Assembly: GCA_944386985.1 (NCBI GenBank)
Contig: CALXDD010000017.1
Coordinates: 1 to 53,375, forward strand
Source: an uncultured Oscillospiraceae bacterium
GTDB taxonomy: Bacteria; Bacillota; Clostridia; Oscillospirales; Oscillospiraceae
Direction: 5' to 3'
DNA length: 53,375 bases
This document shows, one piece after another, positions 40,039 through 48,291 of the stretch. The notes below the pieces were generated by a model. That model was not told the DNA's origin. It did no database searches and was given only the letters and a program-made list of their open reading frames with translations. A program made the position numbers and the translations under genes. Each line of letters opens with the position of its first letter. Within the stretch, counting starts at the first letter, position 1.

Positions 40039-40053
40039 TTTCCATTTCTTCAC

Positions 40054-40254
40054 TTACTGGTTGGCAGCGTCGTTCACCGCACGCAGCAGGGCGTCACAGT
40101 CCACGCCGTGGACCTGGCAGGCCTCCTCCACGGTCTCGCCGCGGCTGGAGGGGCAGCCCAGGCAGTGCATGCCGATAGACAGGAAGATAGGAGCGGTCTG
40201 GGGGGCGATATCGAGAATGTCGCCGATGATGGTATCCTTGGTGATATTGATCAT
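40054..40254 (-). CDS. DUF1858 domain protein
   Basis: The 66-residue protein is a stand-alone DUF1858 domain: DTIIGDILDIAPQTAPIFLSIGMHCLGCP with the conserved CxxC (31-34) and EEACQVHGVDCDALL. Such proteins are thought to bind metal or act in redox or assembly roles with hybrid-cluster-like systems, unproven. GGAGGAACAACGATC precedes ATG. It is monocistronic. Confidence 0.93.
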   Translation of the reverse strand: MINITKDTIIGDILDIAPQTAPIFLSIGMHCLGCPSSRGETVEEACQVHGVDCDALLRAVNDAANQ

Positions 40255-40310
40255 GATCGTTGTTCCTCCAACAGATGGTATATCAGATGATATCTGAAGT
40301 TCGCGCTCAT

Positions 40311-40339
40311 AGTATACCCTATTTCCCCTGTTTCTTCAA
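40311..40339 (-). promoter_or_regulatory. Promoter of the DUF1858 gene
   Basis: TTGAAG and TATACT on the minus strand are 17 bases apart. Between it and the ATG lies the near-palindrome TCAGATATCATCTGA (40282-40296), a possible regulator site. Confidence 0.6.
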
Positions 40340-40368
40340 TAGGAAGTTTCTCATTCAGGGGTTTTTCC

Positions 40369-42699
40369 TCACTGCCCCAGCACCTGGGCGGCGTACCGGG
40401 CGGACTCGGCGGCATCCTTGGCGTAGAAGTCCGCTCCGATCTGGTCGGCAAAGCGCTGGGTCACCACAGCTCCGCCCACCATGACCTTCACCTGGAGTCC
40501 CGCCGCACGGATGGCCTGAATGGTGACGGCGATGTTCTGGGCGGTGGTGGTCATGAGGCTGCTTAGGCCCACCAGAGGGGCGTTCTCCCGCCGGATGGCC
40601 TCCACCACTGTCTCCGGAGCCACGTCCCGCCCCAGATCCACAATACGGTAGCCGTAATTTTCCAGCAGCATTTTCACGATGTTCTTTCCGATGTCGTGAA
40701 CATCCCCCTTCACAGTGGCCAGCACAATGGTACCCTTCTCCCCCGCCCCTTCCGGCAGATACCGGTTGATAACAGTGAACGCCTCCTTCACCGCCTCAGC
40801 GGAGGCCATCAGCTGGGGCAGGAAGATGTGGCCCGCCTCGTAGCGGCGGCCCACTTCGTCCAGCGCCGTCACAATGTGGCCCTGGATCACCTCCAGGGGC
40901 GGCAGCTTCTCAAGCAAAGCCTCCGCCGCGGCGGGGACCTCGCTCTTCTTCCCGCTGAGAATCAGCTCCGACAGCGGAGAGGCGGGCTTCGCCGCCCCCT
41001 CCACCGGAAGCGCTTTGGCGTTAGCGGCAATATACTCCGCCGCCCCCCGATCCTGGCCGGTAAGCACCTTGCAGGCAGCCACCGCGTCCATCATTCTTCT
41101 GTCGCCGCTGTTAATGATGGCGAGATTCAGCCCCGCTGCCAGTGCCGCCGACAAAAATGCCGCGTTCAGGGCCGACCGCCCCGGAAGGCCGTGGGACACA
41201 TTGGAGACGCCCAAAATGGTCTTCAGGCCCATCTTTTTGATCTGCCGGATGGCGTCCACCGCCACCAGGGCCTCGTCCTGACTGGCGGAGGCGGACATGG
41301 TAAGGCAGTCGATGAAGAAGTCCTCCTTGGGGATGCCCTGCGCCTCCCCCGCCGCCACGATCCGCCGTGCAGACTCCACCCGGCCCTCCGCCGTGGGGGC
41401 GATGCCCTTGTCATCCATGGCCAGTGCCACAATGGCCGCACCGTACCGGGCCGCCAGAGGCAGCATGGCCTCCATGCTCTCCTTGTCCCCGTTGACGGAG
41501 TTGAGGATGGGCCGTCCGCTGTACACCCGGAGGGCTCTCTCCAGGGCCACCGGATCTGAGCAGTCCAGAATCAGCGGCAGGGGCGACACCCGCTGCACCG
41601 CCTGGACCAGCTTCGGCAGGACTTCCCGCTCATCAATATCGGGGAGTCCCGCGTTGACGAGCAGCAGTTCCGCCCCCTCCTGCTCCTGGGAGATGGCCAG
41701 CTCCGCGGCGTAGGTGTAGTCTCCGGAGTAGAGGGCCTCCTTCAGGGCCTTCCTCCCGGTGGGGTTGATCCGCTCCCCCACCACAGCGATCGTGCCGAGG
41801 TCCAGGGTCACCACCCTCTGCCAGCCCGCCGCCCGGCAGAGTCCGTCCTTCTTCCGGATGCGGGGCTTTCGGCCTTCCATCACCTTCTTCAGGGCGGCGA
41901 TGTGGTCCGGGGTGGTGCCGCAGCAGCCGCCCAGGAGGCCCACACCGTCGTCGAGAAAGGTCTCTGCCCATCGTCCAAACTCCTCCGGCCCCACGTCAAA
42001 TACCGTCTTTTCCCCCTCTATATGGGGAATGCCGGCATTGGGCTGCACCAAAACAGGCAGATGGGTAGACGCCAGCATCTGACGGACCATGGGGACCAGG
42101 TCTCTGGGGCCAAGGGAGCAGTTGATGCCCACGGCGTCGGCCCCCAAAGCCGTAAGGGTAACGGCGGCGGTAGCGGGCTCGGTGCCCAGGAAGGTGCGCC
42201 CGTCCTCGCCGAAGGTCATGGTCACCAGCACAGGGAGGTCGCTGTGCTCCTTGGCGGCCAGGAGGGCCGCCTTGGCTTCCAGAAGATCGGACATGGTCTC
42301 AATGAGGATCAAATCCGCCCCCGCCGCCTTCCCGGCCTCCACCTGCCGGGCAAACTGGCTGTACGCCTCCTCAAAAGGCATGGGGCCCATGGGCTCCAGC
42401 ATGGCGCCGAGGGGACCGATGTCCTGGGCCACCAGAGGCGCCCCCGCCTCACGAGCCAGGGCCACGGCGGCACGGATAAAGGGAGACGGGTCCTCCCCCA
42501 GCTTGTGGGCGCTGGCGCCGAAGGTGTTGGTGGTGATGATATCTGCCCCGGCAGCTACATAGGCCCGGTGGACGTCGCGCACCACGTCGGGCCTCTCCAG
42601 ATTCAGCCGCTCCGGCGCACCGCCCGCCTCCATGCCACGGGCCTGGAGCATGGTGCCCATGCCGCCGTCCAGCAGATAATAACGTGTGAAATCCAACAT
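40369..42699 (-). CDS. metH: Cobalamin-dependent methionine synthase lacking activation domain
   Basis: The 776-residue protein has three parts: a homocysteine S-methyltransferase barrel (1-285; zinc cysteines in GINCSLG and GGCCGTTPDHI), a pterin-binding barrel (about 300-560; VVGERINPTGRKALKEAL, ILNSVNGDKES), and a cobalamin cap and Rossmann domain (about 575-776; KGDVHDIGKNIV with the cobalt-ligand His near 668). The AdoMet-binding reactivation domain of E. coli MetH is absent, as in other anaerobes, so reactivation needs a separate protein. It transfers the methyl of methyl-THF to homocysteine. Alternatives such as other B12-dependent methyltransferases are less likely. Confidence 0.94.
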   Translation of the reverse strand: MLDFTRYYLLDGGMGTMLQARGMEAGGAPERLNLERPDVVRDVHRAYVAAGADIITTNTFGASAHKLGEDPSPFIRAAVALAREAGAPLVAQDIGPLGAMLEPMGPMPFEEAYSQFARQVEAGKAAGADLILIETMSDLLEAKAALLAAKEHSDLPVLVTMTFGEDGRTFLGTEPATAAVTLTALGADAVGINCSLGPRDLVPMVRQMLASTHLPVLVQPNAGIPHIEGEKTVFDVGPEEFGRWAETFLDDGVGLLGGCCGTTPDHIAALKKVMEGRKPRIRKKDGLCRAAGWQRVVTLDLGTIAVVGERINPTGRKALKEALYSGDYTYAAELAISQEQEGAELLLVNAGLPDIDEREVLPKLVQAVQRVSPLPLILDCSDPVALERALRVYSGRPILNSVNGDKESMEAMLPLAARYGAAIVALAMDDKGIAPTAEGRVESARRIVAAGEAQGIPKEDFFIDCLTMSASASQDEALVAVDAIRQIKKMGLKTILGVSNVSHGLPGRSALNAAFLSAALAAGLNLAIINSGDRRMMDAVAACKVLTGQDRGAAEYIAANAKALPVEGAAKPASPLSELILSGKKSEVPAAAEALLEKLPPLEVIQGHIVTALDEVGRRYEAGHIFLPQLMASAEAVKEAFTVINRYLPEGAGEKGTIVLATVKGDVHDIGKNIVKMLLENYGYRIVDLGRDVAPETVVEAIRRENAPLVGLSSLMTTTAQNIAVTIQAIRAAGLQVKVMVGGAVVTQRFADQIGADFYAKDAAESARYAAQVLGQ

Positions 42700-42744
42700 C
42701 GCTCTTGTCTCCCCTCATACGCCCTCCGGCGCGGTTTTCGTTTC

Positions 42745-42773
42745 AGCATACCACAGATTTTCCTTTTTCACAA
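42745..42773 (-). promoter_or_regulatory. Promoter of metH
   Basis: TTGTGA and TATGCT on the minus strand are 17 bases apart, 46 bases before the ATG. No cobalamin or SAM riboswitch fits in this short leader. Confidence 0.6.
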
Positions 42774-42789
42774 GTGGAACGCATATAGC

Positions 42790-42828
42790 AGGGCCCGCCG
42801 CAGTATGGAAATTCCTGCGGCGGACCCT
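42790..42828 (-). terminator. Hairpin after the EEP gene
   Basis: AGGGCCCGCCGCAG and CTGCGGCGGACCCT pair with one weak pair around an 11-base loop, 20 bases after the EEP stop. There is no U tract on the minus strand, so efficiency is uncertain. Confidence 0.55.
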
Positions 42829-42847
42829 GTTGTTTTGTCAAATCTTC

Positions 42848-43933
42848 TTACGGCTGAAGCACAAAATCCAGATACACCGGGTTGTGGTCGCTCCACTGAA
42901 ATTCCGTGTCGATCACCCTGCACTCCTCCACTGTCACATTGGCGGAGACAATGAAACCGTCCACGGTTACCACAAAATCATCGGGACCGTAGGGCCGGTC
43001 GGCGTTGCGGCAAGAGGGCACCGGGTCCGCCTCATCCAGAGGCGCCATCACCGCCAGCCCCTCGGGAATCACCTCTGCGGGGATGGCCTGGGCCCAGGTG
43101 TACTCCTTGCCGGACACCCCGAAGATCTCCGGCGAGTTGCCCAGAAGATCCTTGTTGAAGTCGCCGCCGCCCACCACATAGTTGCCCGCCTCATACTCCT
43201 CCATCATGTCCGCAAACAGCATCTCCAGCTGCTCCTCGGCAATGGAGCCGTCAGAGGTGTAGGCGGAGAGATGGAGATTATAGATCACCAGCTCCCGCCC
43301 GTTGTCCACAAAAACGCGGGACTTGGTGTAACACCGGTCCAGATCCACCAGCTTCATAAAGCCTCCTTCAATGGGGAGGCTCCGCCTGAGGGCGCTGTCC
43401 ACTGCAAAGGAACTCAGTGTGGCCATCCCCGCCTGGTTGGCCCCATGGGGGGAGGACAGCGGCCAGAGGAGATAGGGACTATCATAGTTCTGGGCAAAGA
43501 CGGCCTCCCGGCCCTCCCCCAGCTGATCCAGAATCAATTGATATTCGTCTATGTGATAGCTGCGGGTGCCGTCAACGTCTACTTCCTGAAGAAACATCAG
43601 GTCGACATCCGCCTCCCTGACCTCCCCTATAGCGCCGTTTACATGGTCCAGCACCTCCTGAGGCGACCGGGCCCGGCTCTCCGTTCCGCCGTCCATGAAA
43701 AAGGTGAAGTCCGGTCCGTAGGCGCCGAAACCGATGTTATAGGATACCGCCCGGTACCGCTCTCCCGCCTCAGGGACCTCCGACGCCTCCCCTGTGACCT
43801 CCAGAGTCAAATTGTCATCCAGCCGGTAGTAGGTCACAAACACATAGATCACATAGATCCCCACCACAAGGAGAAGACCCGCCAGTAGGCACAGGAGGAC
43901 CGTCACCCCCTGCCGGATTCCTCGCTTTGTCAT
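42848..43933 (-). CDS. Membrane-anchored endonuclease/exonuclease/phosphatase (EEP) family protein
   Basis: The 361-residue protein has a short basic start, one membrane helix (VTVLLCLLAGLLLVVGIYVIY), and an extracellular EEP domain: RYRAVSYNIGFGAY, DLMFLQEVDVDGTRS, VIYNLHLSAY, VVGGGDFNKD, and the C-terminal WSDHNPVYLDF. Catalytic Asn, Glu, Asp and His residues are present. Substrates could be extracellular nucleic acid, phosphodiesters or sphingomyelin-like lipids. ATG 43933 follows GGGGAGAGGGCG; a longer frame at 43981 is less likely. Confidence 0.88.
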   Translation of the reverse strand: MTKRGIRQGVTVLLCLLAGLLLVVGIYVIYVFVTYYRLDDNLTLEVTGEASEVPEAGERYRAVSYNIGFGAYGPDFTFFMDGGTESRARSPQEVLDHVNGAIGEVREADVDLMFLQEVDVDGTRSYHIDEYQLILDQLGEGREAVFAQNYDSPYLLWPLSSPHGANQAGMATLSSFAVDSALRRSLPIEGGFMKLVDLDRCYTKSRVFVDNGRELVIYNLHLSAYTSDGSIAEEQLEMLFADMMEEYEAGNYVVGGGDFNKDLLGNSPEIFGVSGKEYTWAQAIPAEVIPEGLAVMAPLDEADPVPSCRNADRPYGPDDFVVTVDGFIVSANVTVEECRVIDTEFQWSDHNPVYLDFVLQP

Positions 43934-44021
43934 CGCCCTCTCCCCTTTCCGGCGGCTCTTCTCCGCCATCCTGCTCTCCATCTGTTTTCTGGTAAACCCG
44001 ATTTTTTGCCATTTTTACCAT

Positions 44022-44050
44022 AGTATACCTGTTTTTTCTCTGTATGGCAA
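44022..44050 (-). promoter_or_regulatory. Promoter of the EEP gene
   Basis: TTGCCA and TATACT on the minus strand are 17 bases apart, directly after the terminator of rpmF. Confidence 0.6.
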
Positions 44051-44078
44051 GAGGCTGTGTTTTCCCGGCAGAAACATA

Positions 44079-44113
44079 AAAGAAGGACGCAAGCCCCGCT
44101 TGCGTCCTTCTTT
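44079..44113 (-). terminator. Terminator of yceD-rpmF
   Basis: AAAGAAGGACGCAAGC and GCTTGCGTCCTTCTTT form a perfect 16-bp stem with a three-base loop, ending in TTT ATGTTT on the minus strand, 15 bases after the rpmF stop. Confidence 0.85.
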
Positions 44114-44128
44114 ATGACTGTACAGAAC

Positions 44129-44323
44129 TCACTCCGCCACAGTGGACTTGACGACCTTGACCTGACGGCCATTGTACGTACCGCACTCCTGGCACATTCT
44201 GTGGGGCAGGCGCATCGCACCGCACTTGGGGCACTTGACCATGCCGGGGACCTCCAGCTTCCAAACGGAGCTGCGCCGCTTGTCACGTCTTGCCTTAGAA
44301 ACCTTTCCCTTGGGGACTGCCAT
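44129..44323 (-). CDS. rpmF: 50S ribosomal protein L32
   Basis: The 64-residue protein begins MAVPKGKVSKARRDKRRS and has the zinc-binding CPKCG and CQECGTYNG pairs of the C+ form. It is the usual second gene after yceD. GGAGGTGTCATC stands before ATG. Confidence 0.97.
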   Translation of the reverse strand: MAVPKGKVSKARRDKRRSSVWKLEVPGMVKCPKCGAMRLPHRMCQECGTYNGRQVKVVKSTVAE

Positions 44324-44353
44324 GATGACACCTCCTCCTGTATATCTAAATTT

Positions 44354-44866
44354 TTATTCTTTGCTTTCGTTGTCTTTGTTCAAAAGCTTTGCAAGCACCG
44401 CCAATCGGGGGTCCGCGTCCGGCTTACAGCCACAGCTCCCTTGGTTGAGATCGGCGCCGCACTTGGGGCACAGGCCCTTGCAATCCTCCGAGCAAAGGGT
44501 TTTGGTGTCCATCTCCAGGATGAAGACCGTTTTGGCCAGATCCCCCAGGTCCACCTGGTCGTTCTCCAGCAAAACGATGTCGTCGTTCTCCTCGTCCTGG
44601 ACCTCATCCGCCAGCATACACTGGTAGGTGACAGTCTTGGGATTGTCGAACGCTTTCATACAGCGGTCACACACAGAGCTGAGGACCGTGCTGGCCTGGA
44701 ATTCCAAGAGAAGCATCCCCGCAATGTTCTTCACATCACCGGTAACCACAACCGGCTTCTGTATCGGATACAAACCACCGAATTCCACATCGGACAGGTC
44801 CATCTCAAAGGAGAAATCCTGTCGCTCTCCGGGGGCGTTGATGATCTTTTTGACATTCAGCAGCAT
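44354..44866 (-). CDS. DUF177 (YceD) family protein
   Basis: The 170-residue protein has the YceD fold signature: VTGDVKNIAGMLLLEFQAST, then VCDRCMKAFDNP with a CxxC pair, and a C-terminal cysteine cluster CSEDCKGLCPKCG and GSCGC. YceD homologues are linked to 23S rRNA processing in plants and bacteria, and the gene is almost always next to rpmF, as here (30 bases apart). ATG 44866 follows GAGGTGTGCT. Confidence 0.95.
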   Translation of the reverse strand: MLLNVKKIINAPGERQDFSFEMDLSDVEFGGLYPIQKPVVVTGDVKNIAGMLLLEFQASTVLSSVCDRCMKAFDNPKTVTYQCMLADEVQDEENDDIVLLENDQVDLGDLAKTVFILEMDTKTLCSEDCKGLCPKCGADLNQGSCGCKPDADPRLAVLAKLLNKDNESKE

Positions 44867-44893
44867 AGCACACCTCATAAAGACACGAGTAGT

Positions 44894-44922
44894 ATTATAG
44901 TGGATTCATTCCCCGTTGTCAA
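44894..44922 (-). promoter_or_regulatory. Perfect consensus promoter of yceD-rpmF
   Basis: TTGACA and TATAAT are exactly 17 bases apart on the minus strand, as expected for a ribosomal-protein operon. It stands back to back with the RluA-gene promoter, the two -35 elements being 20 bases apart. Confidence 0.85.
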
Positions 44923-44942
44923 ATACTTTTTTCCAAAATTTC

Positions 44943-44971
44943 TTGCAAATCTGCAAATTTCCCGATACAAT
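44943..44971 (+). promoter_or_regulatory. Promoter of the RluA-family gene
   Basis: TTGCAA and TACAAT are 17 bases apart; the leader is about 55 bases and contains AGAGGAGG close to the start codon. Confidence 0.65.
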
Positions 44972-45033
44972 ACCCTTGGCAGAGGAGGCAGTCCTTTTCC
45001 ACCCCTGCCAAAGCGCGCCAGAGGAGGCCGGTT

Positions 45034-45996
45034 ATGCGGGAATTCACCATTGGAAAAAATGACGCCGGGCAGCGGCTGGACCGGTTTTTGTCCAAGACCA
45101 TGCCCCTGCTCCCCCCTGCCCTGCTGCAGAAATACATCCGCATCAAGCGGGTGAAGGTCAACGGCAAGGGCTCCAAACGGGATGTCCGGCTGCAGGTGGG
45201 AGATGTGCTGCAATTATACATCAACGACGAGTTCTTTGACAAGCCCCGGGAGGACAACCTCTTCCTCACTCTCTTCGAGCCCCGCCTGGATATTGTTTAC
45301 GAGGACGAGAATCTCATGCTCCTCAACAAGCGGCCGGGCCTGGTGGTCCACGCCGACGAGACGGAGAAGGTGAACACCCTCATCAACCACATCCAGGCTT
45401 ACCTCTATCAGAAGCGGGAGTGGAACCCCCGGTGGGAGAACGCCTTCACCCCCGCTCTCTGCAACCGCATCGACCGCAACACCGGCGGCATCGTCATCGC
45501 CGCCAAGAATGCGGAGACGCTGCGGGTCATCAACGACAAGATCCGCGACCGGGAGATCACCAAGAAGTACCTCTGCATCACCTTAGGGCGGATGAAGCCC
45601 CCTGCCGGAAAATTGGAGTGCTTTTTATTAAAGGATGAGGGGAAGAAGCTGGTGCACGTTTACCACCGTCCCGTCCCCGGGGGTAAGACGGCGGTGACGC
45701 TGTACGACACTCGGGAGACCCGTGGGGAGCTGAGCCTTATGGAGGTGGAACTTCTCACCGGCCGGACTCACCAGATCCGCGCCTCCTTTGCCGATGCCGG
45801 CCATCCCCTTTTAGGGGACGGCAAGTATGGCCGCGGAGACGTGAACCGCCGGTACGGAGAGACCCGCCAGGCTCTCTACAGCTATTATCTCCGCTTCGAC
45901 TTTCCCACCGACGCCGGGGTGCTGGAGTACCTGCGAGGGAGGGAATTTCAGGTGTCGGTCCCCTTTGTGGCCAAATACTTCCCCACAGGGAAGTAA
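45034..45996 (+). CDS. RluA-family pseudouridine synthase
   Basis: The 320-residue protein has an N-terminal S4 RNA-binding domain (about 1-65; AGQRLDRFLSKTMPLLPPAL, KRVKVNGKGS) and the RluA catalytic domain, including LNKRPGLVVHA, the catalytic LCNRIDRNTGGIVIAAK (Asp about 148), and TGRTHQIRASFADAGHPLLGD. It isomerises uridine in rRNA or tRNA; position specificity (RluC/RluD-like) cannot be read from sequence alone. It is monocistronic. Confidence 0.95.
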   Translation: MREFTIGKNDAGQRLDRFLSKTMPLLPPALLQKYIRIKRVKVNGKGSKRDVRLQVGDVLQLYINDEFFDKPREDNLFLTLFEPRLDIVYEDENLMLLNKRPGLVVHADETEKVNTLINHIQAYLYQKREWNPRWENAFTPALCNRIDRNTGGIVIAAKNAETLRVINDKIRDREITKKYLCITLGRMKPPAGKLECFLLKDEGKKLVHVYHRPVPGGKTAVTLYDTRETRGELSLMEVELLTGRTHQIRASFADAGHPLLGDGKYGRGDVNRRYGETRQALYSYYLRFDFPTDAGVLEYLRGREFQVSVPFVAKYFPTGK

Positions 45997-46054
45997 TGTC
46001 CCTGTTTCCGGGTGGAAAAGAATGGGGAAATCTGGGGTTTTTCCTGGAATTTTG

Positions 46055-46083
46055 TTGACAGCAAGAAGTGTTTTCGATATCAT
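46055..46083 (+). promoter_or_regulatory. Promoter of potABCD
   Basis: TTGACA and TATCAT are 17 bases apart, giving a 100-base leader with a strong hairpin. Confidence 0.7.
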
Positions 46084-46084
46084 G

Positions 46085-46131
46085 AAGGTGCCTGCTTTTC
46101 TGGGAATACTACCAGGAGAAGCAGGCGCCTT
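46085..46131 (+). other. Strong leader hairpin of the polyamine importer operon
   Basis: AAGGTGCCTGCTTTTCTGG pairs with CCAGGAGAAGCAGGCGCCTT, with one bulge and wobble pairs, around an eight-base loop. A T-rich tail (TTTCTGCTTGTGTTTCCC) follows. It begins at the expected transcription start, so it is a 5' cap-like stem or an attenuator; no competing antiterminator was found. Confidence 0.55.
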
Positions 46132-46190
46132 TCTGCTTGTGTTTCCCTTGGGCAGAGAGAGATTTTTGGAAAGAAACGGGGGGAGGAACC

Positions 46191-47381
46191 ATGGCCAAAG
46201 AGCTGATCCGTCTGGTGGATTGCTGCATGGCGTTTGACGACGAGCTCGTCCTGGATCACATCAACCTATATTTTAACGACAGTGAATTCCTCACACTGCT
46301 GGGCCCCAGCGGCTGCGGAAAGACCACCACCCTGCGCATCATCGGCGGCTTCACCACGCCCACCTCCGGTGAGGTGCTCTTCGACGGCGTTCGGATGAAT
46401 GATATCCCGCCCCATCTGCGGCAGGTGAACACTGTTTTTCAGCGTTACGCCCTGTTCCCCCACCTGAACGTGTTTGAGAACGTGGCCTTCGGTCTCAGAA
46501 TTCCCCGGACCGTGGAGGAGAACGGGAAAAAGAGCAAGAAGAAGCTTCCGGAAAAGGAGATCCGCCAGCGGGTGCTGGAGATGCTGGAGATCGTGAGCCT
46601 CAAGGGCTTTGAGAACCGGCGGATCAGCGAACTTTCCGGCGGCCAGCAGCAGCGGGTAGCCATTGCCCGGGCCCTGGTGAACCGGCCCAAGGTGCTGCTT
46701 TTGGACGAACCCCTTGCAGCCCTCGACCTGCGCCTTCGCAAGGACATGCAGAGTGAGCTCAAGCGCATCCAGCAGCAGCTGGGCATCACCTTTATTTATG
46801 TGACCCACGATCAGGAGGAGGCCCTTGCCATGTCCGACACCATCGTGGTCATGGACCAGGGCAAGATCCAGCAGATCGGCACCCCCGAGGACATCTACAA
46901 CGAGCCGAAAAACGCCTTCGTGGCCGACTTCATTGGTGAATCCAATATTCTCGACGGCATCATGCACCAGGACTATGTGGTGGAGTTCTTCAACCGGAAG
47001 TTCAAGTGTCTCGACAAGGGCTTCCAGCCCATGGAGCCGGTGGATGTGGTGATCCGGCCGGAGGATGTGGACATCGTGCCGGTAGAAAAGGGCCAGCTCC
47101 GGGGCACCGTCACCGCCGTCACCTTCAAGGGTGTCCATTACGACACCATCGTGGACTTCAAGGGCTTCAAGTGGCTGATCCAGACCACCGACTACCACGA
47201 GGTGGGCAAGGAGATCGGCATCGTGCTGAATCCCGATGACATCCACATCATGCATAAGAGCCAATACTCCGGCATGTTCGGCGACTACTCCTCTTACTCC
47301 GAGGAATACGACGAGATCAACGATCCCACCTATATCGAGGAGGAGGACGGCAACCTGGGGGGGCGCGGCGATGAAGAATAA
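46191..47381 (+). CDS. potA: Polyamine ABC importer ATPase PotA
   Basis: The 396-residue protein has Walker [10 protein letters not shown] (38-46), the Q-loop region [22 protein letters not shown], signature [15 protein letters not shown], Walker [13 protein letters not shown], and a C-terminal TOBE domain. The cassette contains a lysine-rich insert ([13 protein letters not shown]), and the tail is acidic ([16 protein letters not shown]), longer than in E. coli. GGGGGGAGGAACC stands before ATG 46191. It overlaps potB by 11 bases. Confidence 0.95.
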   Translation: MAKELIRLVDCCMAFDDELVLDHINLYFNDSEFLTLLGPSGCGKTTTLRIIGGFTTPTSGEVLFDGVRMNDIPPHLRQVNTVFQRYALFPHLNVFENVAFGLRIPRTVEENGKKSKKKLPEKEIRQRVLEMLEIVSLKGFENRRISELSGGQQQRVAIARALVNRPKVLLLDEPLAALDLRLRKDMQSELKRIQQQLGITFIYVTHDQEEALAMSDTIVVMDQGKIQQIGTPEDIYNEPKNAFVADFIGESNILDGIMHQDYVVEFFNRKFKCLDKGFQPMEPVDVVIRPEDVDIVPVEKGQLRGTVTAVTFKGVHYDTIVDFKGFKWLIQTTDYHEVGKEIGIVLNPDDIHIMHKSQYSGMFGDYSSYSEEYDEINDPTYIEEEDGNLGGRGDEE

Positions 47382-48291
47382 GCGCTCTCTCTTTGCCCTG
47401 CCCTATGTAGTGTGGATGGCTTTCTTCGTGGTGATCCCCATCCTGCTGGTGCTGTTCTACGCCTTTACTTCCGCCGCCGGAGGCTTTACTCTGGACAACT
47501 TCCGGAACATGGGCAGCTACCTGGTGGTCTTCACCCACTCCTTTGAACTGGCCATTATCGCCACCCTGGTGTGCCTCATCATCGGCTATCCCATCTCCTA
47601 CTGGATGGCCAAGGAGGGTCCCCGGTTCCAGCGCATCGCCATGGTACTCATCATGCTGCCCATGTGGATGAACTTCCTCCTCCGGACCTACGCCTGGATG
47701 TCCATTCTGGAAAACACCGGGCTTTTGAACCGGCTCTTTGCGGCGGTGGGCATCATCGATTTGGGAAACCTCATCAACGGCGGCCTCAACAGCCTCTGCG
47801 CCGCTCTCAACGGCGCCTTCGGCCTGTCCCTCAACACCGCCCGGGACACCGCCATGACCTATTTCCAGATGATCAACACCTCCGGCGCCGTGGTATTGGG
47901 CATGGTGTACAACTATCTGCCCTTTATGATCCTGCCCATCTACTCCGTCATTGTGAAGATGGACCACTCATTACTGGAGGCCGCCCGGGATTTGGGAGCC
48001 GACTCCGTCACCACCTTCCGCAGGGTGATCTTCCCCCTGAGCCTCCCCGGCATTCTCTCCGGGGTGACCATGGTGTTCGTTCCCTCCGTGTCCACCTTTG
48101 CCATCTCCCGGCTGCTGGGCGGCAGCAGTGAGATGCTGCTGGGCAACCTCATCGAGATGCAGTTTACCGGCACCACCTATGACCCGTGGCTGGGCAGCGC
48201 CATCTCCCTGGTGATGATGGTGATCGTGGTGGTGTGCATGTATGTGATGAATCGCTTCGGCGAGGGCGAGGAACAGGCGGTGATGCTGTGA
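47371..48291 (+). CDS. potB: Polyamine ABC importer permease PotB
   Basis: The 306-residue protein is a six-helix BPD_transp_1 permease with [21 protein letters not shown] at the N-terminus and the EAA loop [21 protein letters not shown] longer hydrophilic loop (about 120-165) is typical for PotB. ATG 47371 is inside the end of potA, and the stop overlaps the next start as GTGA, so translation of the three genes is coupled. Confidence 0.95.
   Translation: MKNKRSLFALPYVVWMAFFVVIPILLVLFYAFTSAAGGFTLDNFRNMGSYLVVFTHSFELAIIATLVCLIIGYPISYWMAKEGPRFQRIAMVLIMLPMWMNFLLRTYAWMSILENTGLLNRLFAAVGIIDLGNLINGGLNSLCAALNGAFGLSLNTARDTAMTYFQMINTSGAVVLGMVYNYLPFMILPIYSVIVKMDHSLLEAARDLGADSVTTFRRVIFPLSLPGILSGVTMVFVPSVSTFAISRLLGGSSEMLLGNLIEMQFTGTTYDPWLGSAISLVMMVIVVVCMYVMNRFGEGEEQAVML

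Noticed and set aside
42700-42847. Cobalamin or SAM riboswitch before metH
   Set aside because: The leader is only about 40 bases after the -10 element, too short for either class, and no conserved B12-box sequence was seen.
48186-48287. Upstream extension of potCD to the ATG at 48186
   Set aside because: It lies inside potB in another frame with shadow composition; GTG 48288 overlaps the potB stop as GTGA and gives the normal PotC start.
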